A program made the translations under genes and the position numbers. From assembly GCA_001296005.1 (NCBI GenBank), contig LJHR01000012.1:1-44322 (forward strand): a DNA stretch of 44,322 nucleotides, written 5' to 3'. Shown in pieces: positions 17,073-23,676 of the stretch (within the stretch, counting starts at the first letter, position 1; every line of letters starts with the position of its first letter). Under the pieces are notes generated by a model. That model searched no databases and was not told where the DNA came from. It saw only the letters and a list, made by a program, of their open reading frames with translations. Source of the DNA: an alpha proteobacterium AAP38 (GTDB lineage Bacteria > Pseudomonadota > Alphaproteobacteria > Azospirillales > Azospirillaceae).

Positions 17073-17969
17073 TCAAACCGGCCGCGTCGCGGCGGCCTTT
17101 TCGACCATGGCGGTGACCTGGGCGCGGCGCACACCAGACAAAGGCAGGCGCGGCAGGCGGACGCGTTCGCTGCCCCGGCCCATGATCTGTTCGGCCAGCT
17201 TGATCGACTGTACCAGATCATGTTCAGCATCCAGATGCAGAAGCGGCATGAACCAGCGATAGATGCGCCGCGCCTCCGCAATGTCACCCTTTTGCAGCGC
17301 CTTGATCAGGGCCACGGACTCCTGCGGAAACGCGCTGGTCAGGCCCGACACCCAGCCATGGGCGCCCAGGATCATGCCCTCCAGCGCCACATCATCCAGG
17401 CCGGCCATCAGCACGAAACGGTCGCCGAACTCATTGATCAGGTCGGTGAAACGGCGCGGGTCGGGCGCGCTTTCCTTAACCGCCACGATGTTGGGAATGT
17501 CAGCCAGCTTGGCCAGCACGCGGGCGGAGATCGACACGCGATAGGCGGGCGGGTTGTTGTACAGCATGATGGGCAGGCTGGTCGCATCCGCCACCGTCTT
17601 GAAATGCGTGTACAGCTCCTCCTCCGTCGGGACATAGACCATGGCCGGCAGCAACATCAAGCCATCCACGCCCAATGCCTCCGCGTCACGCGCGAAGGCC
17701 ACGGCGCGCTTTGTCGTCAGTTCCGATACGCCGGCCACCACGGGGACCCGCCCCCCGACGGCGGTGCGGGCGCGGTCCAGGATGGCGCGCTTTTCGTCCG
17801 GCTCCAGGGAGTTATTCTCCCCACAGGTACCCAGCAGGATCAAGCCATCGACACCATCGCGGATCAGGGCATCCTGAACTCCGGCGGTGGCATCATAATC
17901 CACCGACAGGTCTTCGGCGAATTGGGTGGTGGCGGCCGGGTACACGCCCGTCCAGGTCAGCTTGGCCAT
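17073..17969 (-). CDS. DapA-family deaminase, probably 1-pyrroline-4-hydroxy-2-carboxylate deaminase
   Basis: 298-residue TIM-barrel protein of the dihydrodipicolinate synthase family. The Schiff-base Lys165 lies in NIVAVKESAPD and the catalytic-type Tyr137 in IMLYNNPPAY. The substrate carboxylate-binding strand appears as LGTCGENNSL, where true DapA has a G-T-T-G-E type motif. In bacterial hydroxyproline catabolism a DapA homologue deaminates pyrroline-4-hydroxy-2-carboxylate to alpha-ketoglutarate semialdehyde. The adjacent epimerase and FAD dehydrogenase make that the favoured call over lysine biosynthesis. It is divergently transcribed from the dehydrogenase across a 71-bp gap. Confidence 0.85.
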   Translation of the reverse strand: MAKLTWTGVYPAATTQFAEDLSVDYDATAGVQDALIRDGVDGLILLGTCGENNSLEPDEKRAILDRARTAVGGRVPVVAGVSELTTKRAVAFARDAEALGVDGLMLLPAMVYVPTEEELYTHFKTVADATSLPIMLYNNPPAYRVSISARVLAKLADIPNIVAVKESAPDPRRFTDLINEFGDRFVLMAGLDDVALEGMILGAHGWVSGLTSAFPQESVALIKALQKGDIAEARRIYRWFMPLLHLDAEHDLVQSIKLAEQIMGRGSERVRLPRLPLSGVRRAQVTAMVEKAAATRPV

Positions 17970-18040
17970 GGGTCACTCCTGCATTGCGCTCAAAATCGTA
18001 TACTATATAATATCATGACGGAAAAGAGGGGAGTGTGAGG
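17970..18040. promoter_or_regulatory. Divergent promoter region of the hydroxyproline genes
   Basis: This 71-bp AT-rich gap separates the deaminase and dehydrogenase starts. It contains GTATACTATATAATAT at about 17998-18013, an imperfectly symmetrical, GTATAC-containing sequence reminiscent of operators bound by FCD-type GntR regulators. No regulator gene for this cluster is in the window. The dehydrogenase ribosome site AGAGGGGAG sits at 18025-18033. Both promoters must overlap here. Confidence 0.45.
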
Positions 18041-19273
18041 ATGCGGTCCTTCCTGGTGATCGGCGGTGGCATTGTCGGCTATAGCATTGCCCTGGCGCAG
18101 CAGGGGTTGGGCCGGTCGGTGACGCTGGTGGATGACACGCCATCCACACCGCCCGCCTCCTGGGGCAATGCCGGGCATATCGCGGTGGAACAGGTGGAAC
18201 CGCTGGCCAGCGCCGCCACCCTGCGCGCTGTTCCCAAACGCCTGCTGGCCCGCGATGATGCACTGTCCCTGCCCCTACGCGACATCCGTCACTGGCTGCC
18301 CTTCGGCCTGCGGTTAACGGCGGCGGCGCGACCGGATCGGTTCCGGGCGGGAAAGGCGGCCCTGTCCACGCTGGTGGGCGCCGCCATGCCGGCCTGGGAA
18401 CGGCTGGTCGAAGGGATCGGACAGCCCGACCTGTTGATCCGCGACGGGCATTTCGTGATTTGGGATACGCCCGACAGCGCCGCGCACGGCCTGCGCGCCT
18501 GGCAGGCGGCGGATACGGGCACAACCCGGTTCCGGTCGATTGACGCGGGGGAGCGGGAGCGGCTTACCCAGCTTCTGGGCCGCGCGCCGGCGGGCGCCAT
18601 CCGCTTCACCGGCAGCGGGCATATCGCGTCCCACGATCTGCTGTTCGGGGCCTTGCGCCGGCATTTCACCGAACGTGGTGGCGTGGTGGTGAGGGGCCTT
18701 GCCACCCATCTGCCCCGCAGTGATGGCAATGTGTCCGTGGCGCTGGCCGATGGAAGGGTTCTGGACGCGGATGGGGTGGTGGTGGCGGCGGGTGTGGCCT
18801 CAAAACCGCTCCTGGAAGGGATCGGCCACCGCGTGCCGATGATCGCGGAGCGCGGATACCATCTACATTCCGACGTCGGAAGTTGGCCTGCTGACCTTCC
18901 GCCCCTGGTCTTTGAAGACCGCGCCCTGATCGTAACGCGGTTTCACGACTATCTGCGCGCCTCCAGCTTTGTGGAATTCAGCCACCCTGACAGCCCGCCC
19001 GATGCGGCCAAATGGGAACGGCTGCGCGGGCGCATCCGCGACCTGGGCCTGCCCTTCCCCCTACCCGCGCGCGAATGGGTGGGGTGTCGCCCCACCCTGC
19101 CCGACTATCTGCCCGCCATTGGCCGGTCGGACCGCGCCTATAACCTGTTCTACGCATTCGGGCACCAGCATCTGGGCCTGACGCTGGGGCCGGTGACGGG
19201 GGAGCGCATCGCGGCCTTGACGGTCGATGAAGGCCCGGACCTGTCAGCCTTTGACCTGCGGCGGTTTGGGTGA
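18041..19273 (+). CDS. FAD-dependent D-amino-acid (D-hydroxyproline) dehydrogenase, DadA-like
   Basis: 410-residue flavoenzyme of the DAO/DadA family. The dinucleotide-binding motif VIGGGIVGYSIALAQ starts at the N-terminus, followed by an acidic strand end TLVDD. The C-terminus carries WVGCRPTLPDYLPAIG and the flavin-binding GHQHLGLTLGP, as in DadA-type enzymes. Context gives the role: oxidation of cis-4-hydroxy-D-proline to pyrroline-4-hydroxy-2-carboxylate. A GTG at 18035 is in frame, but ATG 18041 has the better-spaced AGAGGGGAG site. A perfect palindrome identical to those at parAB lies inside this gene at 18868-18881. Its stop is only 7 bp from the stop of a convergent small membrane-protein gene. 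Confidence 0.87.
   Translation: MRSFLVIGGGIVGYSIALAQQGLGRSVTLVDDTPSTPPASWGNAGHIAVEQVEPLASAATLRAVPKRLLARDDALSLPLRDIRHWLPFGLRLTAAARPDRFRAGKAALSTLVGAAMPAWERLVEGIGQPDLLIRDGHFVIWDTPDSAAHGLRAWQAADTGTTRFRSIDAGERERLTQLLGRAPAGAIRFTGSGHIASHDLLFGALRRHFTERGGVVVRGLATHLPRSDGNVSVALADGRVLDADGVVVAAGVASKPLLEGIGHRVPMIAERGYHLHSDVGSWPADLPPLVFEDRALIVTRFHDYLRASSFVEFSHPDSPPDAAKWERLRGRIRDLGLPFPLPAREWVGCRPTLPDYLPAIGRSDRAYNLFYAFGHQHLGLTLGPVTGERIAALTVDEGPDLSAFDLRRFG
18868..18881. other. Candidate parS site inside the dehydrogenase gene
   Basis: TTCCGACGTCGGAA, a perfect 14-bp palindrome, is identical to the cores at 19825-19838 and 20940-20953. Here it lies within coding sequence, where codons (His-Ser-Asp-Val-Gly-Ser region) have been constrained to keep it. 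Three identical palindromes within 2.1 kb around parAB is the pattern expected of ParB-binding centromere sites. Confidence 0.6.
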
Positions 19274-19280
19274 TTGGATA

Positions 19281-19655
19281 TCACCCACCTTCCCGCCCGT
19301 CGCGCAGCCGGTCGATGGCGGCCCAGATCTCCTGGCCGCCCTTCTCATGCCGGTCCGACAGCTTTTGCAGGTCGGCGGCCAGATGGCCGATGTCGGAGGA
19401 GATTTTGCTGACCATCATCTCCACCGCCGCAAAGGCGCGGCGGCCCGCCTTGTCATTGGCAATGTCGGCCTCTGCCCGGTCCAGCCGGGCCGTGATGCGT
19501 ACCAGTTCCATCTGCATCTGATGCATCAGGCCGGGCAGCCCATCCAACTGCTTGGCCTTGGACGCGGCCAGCCACCGCAGCCCCGCCACGGCCCCCGCTG
19601 CCGCCAGCGCCAAACCCCCGCCGGTCAGCGCGTCGGGTGAAAGCAGATCCGCCAT
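19281..19655 (-). CDS. Small membrane-anchored coiled-coil protein, unknown
   Basis: A 124-residue protein with one hydrophobic segment (about residues 11-28, ALTGGGLALAAAGAVAGL), then a largely helical, heptad-rich tail (MHQMQMELVRITARLDRAEAD and onward) typical of a coiled coil. ATG 19655 is preferred over 19661 because AAGGA is seven bases upstream. I do not recognise a named family. Its size and shape resemble small phage or gene-transfer-agent lysis-cassette proteins, and like the holin at 36567 it is preceded by a strong hairpin. It sits alone between the dehydrogenase and the parAB operon. Confidence 0.55.
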   Translation of the reverse strand: MADLLSPDALTGGGLALAAAGAVAGLRWLAASKAKQLDGLPGLMHQMQMELVRITARLDRAEADIANDKAGRRAFAAVEMMVSKISSDIGHLAADLQKLSDRHEKGGQEIWAAIDRLRDGREGG

Positions 19656-19690
19656 CGTCATGTCCTTGCTGCCTGAGGCCCCAAAAGCAA

Positions 19691-19718
19691 AGGCCCCGGT
19701 GCGGGTGCAGCGGGGCCT
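19691..19718 (-). terminator. Intrinsic terminator downstream of parAB (minus strand)
   Basis: Read on the minus strand, AGGCCCCG (19718-19711) and CGGGGCCT (19698-19691) form an 8-bp GC stem, followed by TTTGCTTTTGG. This sits 125 bp after the parB stop and 36 bp before the small membrane-protein start, so it probably ends the par transcript. Confidence 0.65.
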
Positions 19719-19799
19719 GTTGGCTTGATTGATAGCAACAGCATCGGTCAGGGCAGGGGTGACGTCAAGAATTAATTCCTATATTCTTCATCGGACGGG

Positions 19800-19815
19800 C
19801 GTTGAAAAGGTCCGG
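19800..19815 (-). repeat. Solitary inverted iteron downstream of parB
   Basis: CGTTGAAAAGGTCCGG is the exact complement of the oriV iteron CCGGACCTTTTCAACG. It lies 8 bp from the parS-like palindrome at 19823 and next to an AT-rich TTAATTCCTATATTC stretch (19772-19786) that nearly repeats one at the origin (22975-22989). It may be a Rep-binding site for copy control or a relic of an older origin edge. Confidence 0.7.
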
Positions 19816-19822
19816 TGAAACA

Positions 19823-19840
19823 AGTTCCGACGTCGGAACT
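19823..19840. other. Candidate parS site just after parB
   Basis: AGTTCCGACGTCGGAACT is a perfect 18-bp palindrome, the longest of the family, positioned 2 bp beyond the parB stop codon. Placement next to parB and identity of the 14-bp core with two other nearby sites support a centromere function. Confidence 0.7.
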
Positions 19841-19842
19841 GG

Positions 19843-20700
19843 CTATTTCCCGGCCAGAACCGCCTCAATCGCCGCTTTCAGGGCCAGCAGCTCCTCACGT
19901 TCCTGCTTGCTCAGGCTGGTCCCCTTCACCGCCTGCAAACTGCGGGTCCATTTGCCAATGGCGGGCAGACGTGGGGCCGTGCCGGTAGCGGCGGGGGCAG
20001 GGGAGGGGAGGTCCCCCTCATCCTTGGCCTGCCGCGCCGTGCGGACATTCAGCTTGCCGTCACGCGCCAGTGCCCACAGCTTGGGCTGCTGCTCCGCCGG
20101 GGCGCGGGCGATTTCAAACAGGGTGCCACGTGGGACCGTGGCCCCAGCATCGCTGCCAAGGTCGGACAGGACCGGCGCGGGCAGGGTCAGGATTTTCAGC
20201 AGGCTGCTGACCTGGACCGTGCTTTTGCCGACCAGAGAGGCCACCTCCTGCTGCTTCAACCCGCGTTGCCGCATCAGCCGTTCCAGACCTTTGGCCTCTT
20301 CCAGCGGCGTCAAATCCACGCGCTGGAGGTTCTCCACCAGGGCCGCCGTATCGGCATCGCCATCGAAGCGCAGCGCCACCATGCTGGTCCACCCGGCCAG
20401 CCGGGCCGCGCGCCAGCGGCGTTCGCCGGCAACCAGGATATAATGGTCTGGCCGCGCCGGATGCGGGCGGACCAGAATGGGCGACAGTTGGCCAACTTGC
20501 TTCAAACTGTCCGACAGGGCCGCCAGCTCGCCCTCATCGAAATGCTGACGGTTCTGCGCGGGGTCGGGCTCAACCCGGTCAAGCGCCACCTCGAAACTAT
20601 GGTTGAAGCGACTGTTCAGTGCCGCCAGCGACGTGCTGCCCTGGGCAAGGCGGCCCGACAGGGCGGCCAGGGCGGGGGGCGGGGTCTTGCTCTTGGCCAT
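19843..20700 (-). CDS. parB: ParB-family partition protein
   Basis: 285-residue ParB/Spo0J-type protein that loads on parS and partners with ParA to segregate the replicon. Visible parts are the N-terminal CTPase/ParB-N domain with GQLSPILVRPH and the arginine motif GERRWR (residues 92-97), then the HTH region (about 140-172, QEVASLVGKSTVQVSSLLKI). A flexible Pro/Ala linker follows, and then a short C-terminal dimerisation helix ending at the stop. It starts 4 bp after the parA stop, so the pair is one operon. It is about the usual length for plasmid ParBs. Confidence 0.93.
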   Translation of the reverse strand: MAKSKTPPPALAALSGRLAQGSTSLAALNSRFNHSFEVALDRVEPDPAQNRQHFDEGELAALSDSLKQVGQLSPILVRPHPARPDHYILVAGERRWRAARLAGWTSMVALRFDGDADTAALVENLQRVDLTPLEEAKGLERLMRQRGLKQQEVASLVGKSTVQVSSLLKILTLPAPVLSDLGSDAGATVPRGTLFEIARAPAEQQPKLWALARDGKLNVRTARQAKDEGDLPSPAPAATGTAPRLPAIGKWTRSLQAVKGTSLSKQEREELLALKAAIEAVLAGK

Positions 20701-20704
20701 GGGT

Positions 20705-21688
20705 TCAGCCTCCCGTTACCGTCGATGCCTGTGCCAGCGGCAGGGACGCACCTGCTGCGATGGCGGCCGCCAATTCGCGATATGTCGCGACACCGGCGGC
20801 ATCGGGGTATAGTTCCACCGCCGGCTTATAGTTCAGGTTGGCCTTGCCAAAGGCACTGTTATCGTCAATAGGGGCCAGGACCGGTACGGTGGCCCCCAGG
20901 CTGGCGATCAGCAGGTCCAAGATCTGTTTATCCACCGACTTCCGACGTCGGAACTGCGTCGGCAGGATGCCGGCCAGACGCAGGCCGGGGTTCAGGCGGC
21001 GCTGCACCTTGGCGATGGTATCCTGCATCAGGGCCAGACCCATCGTGTCCATCGGCTCCGTCCGCACGGGCACAAACACCTCATCCGCTGCCGTCAGGGT
21101 CATCAGGGTCATCATGCCCAGATTGGGCGGCCCATCGATGATGATATGGTCAAAGCGCTGGCGCAGCGGGGCCAGACATTCGCGCAGCAGCATTTCCGTC
21201 CCCGGCTCCCGCACACCATCGGCCTTGGCCAGATCGATATGGGAGGGCAGAAGGGTGAAATTCCCGACCGGGATCAGGGCATCATCAACGGGAGCCGCGT
21301 CCAGCAGCACATGGGGCAGGGTGCGTCGTTCCCGGTAAAGATCGACCAGCGGCACGCCCAGGCTTTCACTGGCGCTGGCCTGCGGATCGGCATCGACCAG
21401 CAGCACGCGCCGCCCGGACCCGGCCAGGGAGGCGGCGATATTGATGGCGGTGGTGGTCTTGCCCACGCCGCCCTTCTGGTTGGTGAAGGCCAGGATACGG
21501 GCCGGCAATTGCTGGCTGGCGATGAAGGCGGCGATCTCCTTGGGGATACGCTCGCCCCCGCTTTCCCATTTGCTGATCCGGGCATTGTCGATGCGCTTGC
21601 CCAGCCGGTCGTTCAGCCACAGCGCGAACTGTTCCTGCGTCAACCCGCCCAGCCGGTGGCGGAACACACGCAATTCCTCGCCCGTCAT
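20705..21688 (-). CDS. parA: ParA-family partition ATPase with N-terminal HTH
   Basis: 327-residue type I partition ATPase. An N-terminal helix-turn-helix of about 60 residues (LTQEQFALWLNDRLG then ARISKWESG) precedes the deviant Walker A motif KGGVGKTT (about 72-79). The Walker A' Asp is in LLVDADPQAS and Walker B is in IIIDGPPNLG. The HTH marks it as an autoregulating type Ia ParA. Three in-frame ATGs exist (21712, 21694, 21688); 21688 has GAGGGG seven bases upstream and is chosen. A parS-like palindrome lies inside the gene at 20940. Confidence 0.93.
   Translation of the reverse strand: MTGEELRVFRHRLGGLTQEQFALWLNDRLGKRIDNARISKWESGGERIPKEIAAFIASQQLPARILAFTNQKGGVGKTTTAINIAASLAGSGRRVLLVDADPQASASESLGVPLVDLYRERRTLPHVLLDAAPVDDALIPVGNFTLLPSHIDLAKADGVREPGTEMLLRECLAPLRQRFDHIIIDGPPNLGMMTLMTLTAADEVFVPVRTEPMDTMGLALMQDTIAKVQRRLNPGLRLAGILPTQFRRRKSVDKQILDLLIASLGATVPVLAPIDDNSAFGKANLNYKPAVELYPDAAGVATYRELAAAIAAGASLPLAQASTVTGG
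20940..20953. other. Candidate parS site inside parA
   Basis: TTCCGACGTCGGAA, the same perfect 14-bp palindrome as at 18868 and 19825, falls within the parA coding sequence (Arg-Arg-Arg-Lys-Ser-Val region, read on minus). Confidence 0.6.
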
Positions 21689-21776
21689 GGCCATACCCCT
21701 CGCAAATACCATCCAGCCTATGGATGAATGTTTGTTACAAGCGGGTCAACAGGATTTGTAAGTGCCCAGGGTTTTA

Positions 21777-21792
21777 CCGGACCTTTGCAACG
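21777..21792 (+). repeat. Solitary iteron between rep and parA
   Basis: CCGGACCTTTGCAACG matches the oriV iteron consensus and lies 10 bp beyond the rep stop, in the promoter region of parAB. Rep binding here could couple partition expression to copy number. Confidence 0.7.
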
Positions 21793-21802
21793 GGGATGTG
21801 GC

Positions 21803-22873
21803 TCAACACACCAACTTCTCCTCCGCCACCACCGTATCGGCGATGGCCGGCACCCATTTCTTCAGGTTGGTGGGTGCCGTGGCGGCGGCGGGCAGGGTGA
21901 CGCCTAGTTGTTTGGCGCGTTCGGCCCAGGCCTTGCGCGTGTTGAAATCGGCGGCTTCCAGCCAGCGCAGGGCGGCGATGACGCCACGCTGCTTGAAGCG
22001 CCTTGCCTCGGCGGCGGCGGCCATCTTTTCGGCGGCTTCACCCTGGCGCTGCACCTTGGGTTTGGCGGCCGTCTTCACGGCCTTTTCCAGTTCCCCCACA
22101 TCCTTGCTGCGGACCCGGAAAACCAGACCGACCACGCGCCCGCCATTGCCGCCGCGTCCCTGCCGAATTTCGTCCATCTCCACACTGAACTCGGCCAGCT
22201 CGTTGATTTCCTGAATGGCGGGATCCAGCGCCTTTTTGCGCAAATCCTTGAAATCCTTCAGCTTGTCACGGCAGCCCAGGACGTCGCGCACCTCGTCGAT
22301 CTTGGCACTCCAATAGGGCTCCGTCGCCTTGCGGTCGGCATAGCGTTTCAGGATTTCATAGAGGGTGAGGGCATATTTGCTGGTGAATTGATAGATCACC
22401 GACAAGGACAGGGCGGAATACAGCGCCGGTTCAACCAGACGCTGGGCGACTTCCTCTGGAAACTCAAAGGTCAGTTCGCCTGTCACCTCATTGATGGTGA
22501 CACGGCCCAGAAGATGGTCGGACACCCAGGTCCGTCCATCAGACCCCAGGACATCATACTGGACCAGAACCTTCTGCAGCCGGGTCAGGCTCTCTTTCAG
22601 CCAGAAATTGGTATCGCCATGCGAGGCGGCGTCGCGCGCCTCTGCCGCGAAGCGCCTGATATCGGACAGGTGGGTATTGTGCCGCGTCGCCTTGCCGATA
22701 TTGGGGGCGGCGATGGCCAGCAGATGGTTGAACAGCTTGCGGTCGGACAGGCGCAGATCTTCATTGCCGGTCGCCCGCACCTCAACCAGGGCGGTGGCCT
22801 TGATCAAGGTCCCACTCAATTTCTTGCGGCGTGCCGTCTGGGTCGCCACAATGGATAGTGATGGTTCCGACAC
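21803..22873 (-). CDS. Rep_3-superfamily replication initiator
   Basis: 356-residue plasmid replication initiator with two winged-helix units, as in RepA/RepB/RepE of iteron plasmids. The first contains LSDRKLFNHLLAIA, and the second the family stretch SLSVIYQFTSKYALTLYEILK followed by a specificity helix region (DEVRDVLGC). A C-terminal extension of about 100 residues (charged, then AAAATAP) is longer than in minimal Rep_3 proteins. The start codon is GTG at 22873, with no strong ribosome site, as is common for tightly limited initiators. It is transcribed away from the iteron array directly upstream. This, with parAB, defines the replicon core. Confidence 0.9.
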   Translation of the reverse strand: MSEPSLSIVATQTARRKKLSGTLIKATALVEVRATGNEDLRLSDRKLFNHLLAIAAPNIGKATRHNTHLSDIRRFAAEARDAASHGDTNFWLKESLTRLQKVLVQYDVLGSDGRTWVSDHLLGRVTINEVTGELTFEFPEEVAQRLVEPALYSALSLSVIYQFTSKYALTLYEILKRYADRKATEPYWSAKIDEVRDVLGCRDKLKDFKDLRKKALDPAIQEINELAEFSVEMDEIRQGRGGNGGRVVGLVFRVRSKDVGELEKAVKTAAKPKVQRQGEAAEKMAAAAEARRFKQRGVIAALRWLEAADFNTRKAWAERAKQLGVTLPAAATAPTNLKKWVPAIADTVVAEEKLVC

Positions 22874-22940
22874 GAAACCTGCCCCCGTTTCCAGTGACGG
22901 CAGTTAGGCATAACCCGGACCAGATGAAAAGAAATGAGTC

Positions 22941-23412
22941 CGTTGAAAATGTCCGTTGAAAAGCCCTGCTTTCTTTAATTCCTAGATTCCTTAGAATCCT
23001 AGGGCTGGATTACAGCGATTTTTCAATAGGTTGCGGGGTTTACCCGGACAAACGCAACGCTCCCCCGGACCTTCACAACGTTTCAGGGGGAGGTTCCCAA
23101 CGCCCCCCGGAACCTAACCCGGACCTTTTCAACGCCACCCTTTGATATCAGCGCTTTATGCCCCGCTACCGGACTTTTCCTACGCTTATCCGGACCTTTT
23201 CAACGGCTCCCCGCTTCCGGCTTTCACCGGACATTCCCAACGGGGATGCCGAAAGCGGCCCGAATCAAGGGCTTGCGATTCGGATTCAGCGGACTTTTTC
23301 AACGGGTTCACCGGACTTCTTCAACGCCCCTTGTAAGCTCTGATGAGAGTTCACCGGACATCTCCAACGGGGGACAGTGAGGGCAGAAGCCTTTATCCGG
23401 ACCTTTTCAACG
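22941..23412. other. Iteron-type origin of replication (oriV)
   Basis: The 803 bp between rep and the aldehyde dehydrogenase carry no gene. Direct iterons of consensus CCGGACNTTTNCAACG start at 23044, 23065, 23119, 23169, 23190, 23227, 23289, 23311, 23354 and 23397. An inverted copy is at 22941-22955, with a degenerate one overlapping it. Start-to-start distances (21, 54, 50, 21, 37, 62, 22, 43 and 43) are mostly near whole helical turns. The AT-rich stretch 22965-23035, which includes an imperfect palindrome at about 22981-23004, is the likely opening region. The 264 bp from 23413 to 23676 show nothing recognisable except the ribosome site of the next gene. Confidence 0.88.
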
Positions 23413-23676
23413 GGTGGAATCGGGAGCGGACAAATGATCCCCCGCCTGGTGGACATTGGCCTTGGATGGGCTGGAACAGGCCCCGCCGGGTCTGCGTCTT
23501 ATCCCGACAGGGTGATCGCTGTGGCGGTGAAGGTCCGCGTGGCCGGCAATCCGGCCATGACCTGCCTCTACTTGGCGGGACCGGAAACTTCGCCCAGCTT
23601 GAGTGATGAAGCCGGGGACGGAACCGGAGCCGACCCGGCGCCTTGAAGAAACAAGAACACGCGAAGGGTACAGAAG

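Noticed and set aside
17073-17969. True dihydrodipicolinate synthase for lysine biosynthesis
   Set aside because: The motif at the substrate carboxylate site differs from DapA, and the gene is embedded with epimerase and D-amino-acid dehydrogenase genes of hydroxyproline catabolism.
15909-18038. 709-codon open frame on plus across the epimerase and deaminase genes
   Set aside because: It is antisense to two well-supported enzymes, and its sequence is His/Gln/Arg-rich low-complexity without domain signatures.
19843-22873. repABC-type replicon
   Set aside because: Order and families differ: ParA has an N-terminal HTH, and the initiator is Rep_3 with iterons rather than RepC with an internal origin.
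22941-23412. Repeated 16-mers as a CRISPR array
   Set aside because: Repeats are short, degenerate and irregularly spaced, with no uniform spacers. They match an iteron origin beside a Rep_3 initiator.
23142-23646. Short open frames within the iteron region (for example 23142-23336, 23377-23646)
   Set aside because: They are composed of iteron repeats, lack ribosome sites and show no protein features.
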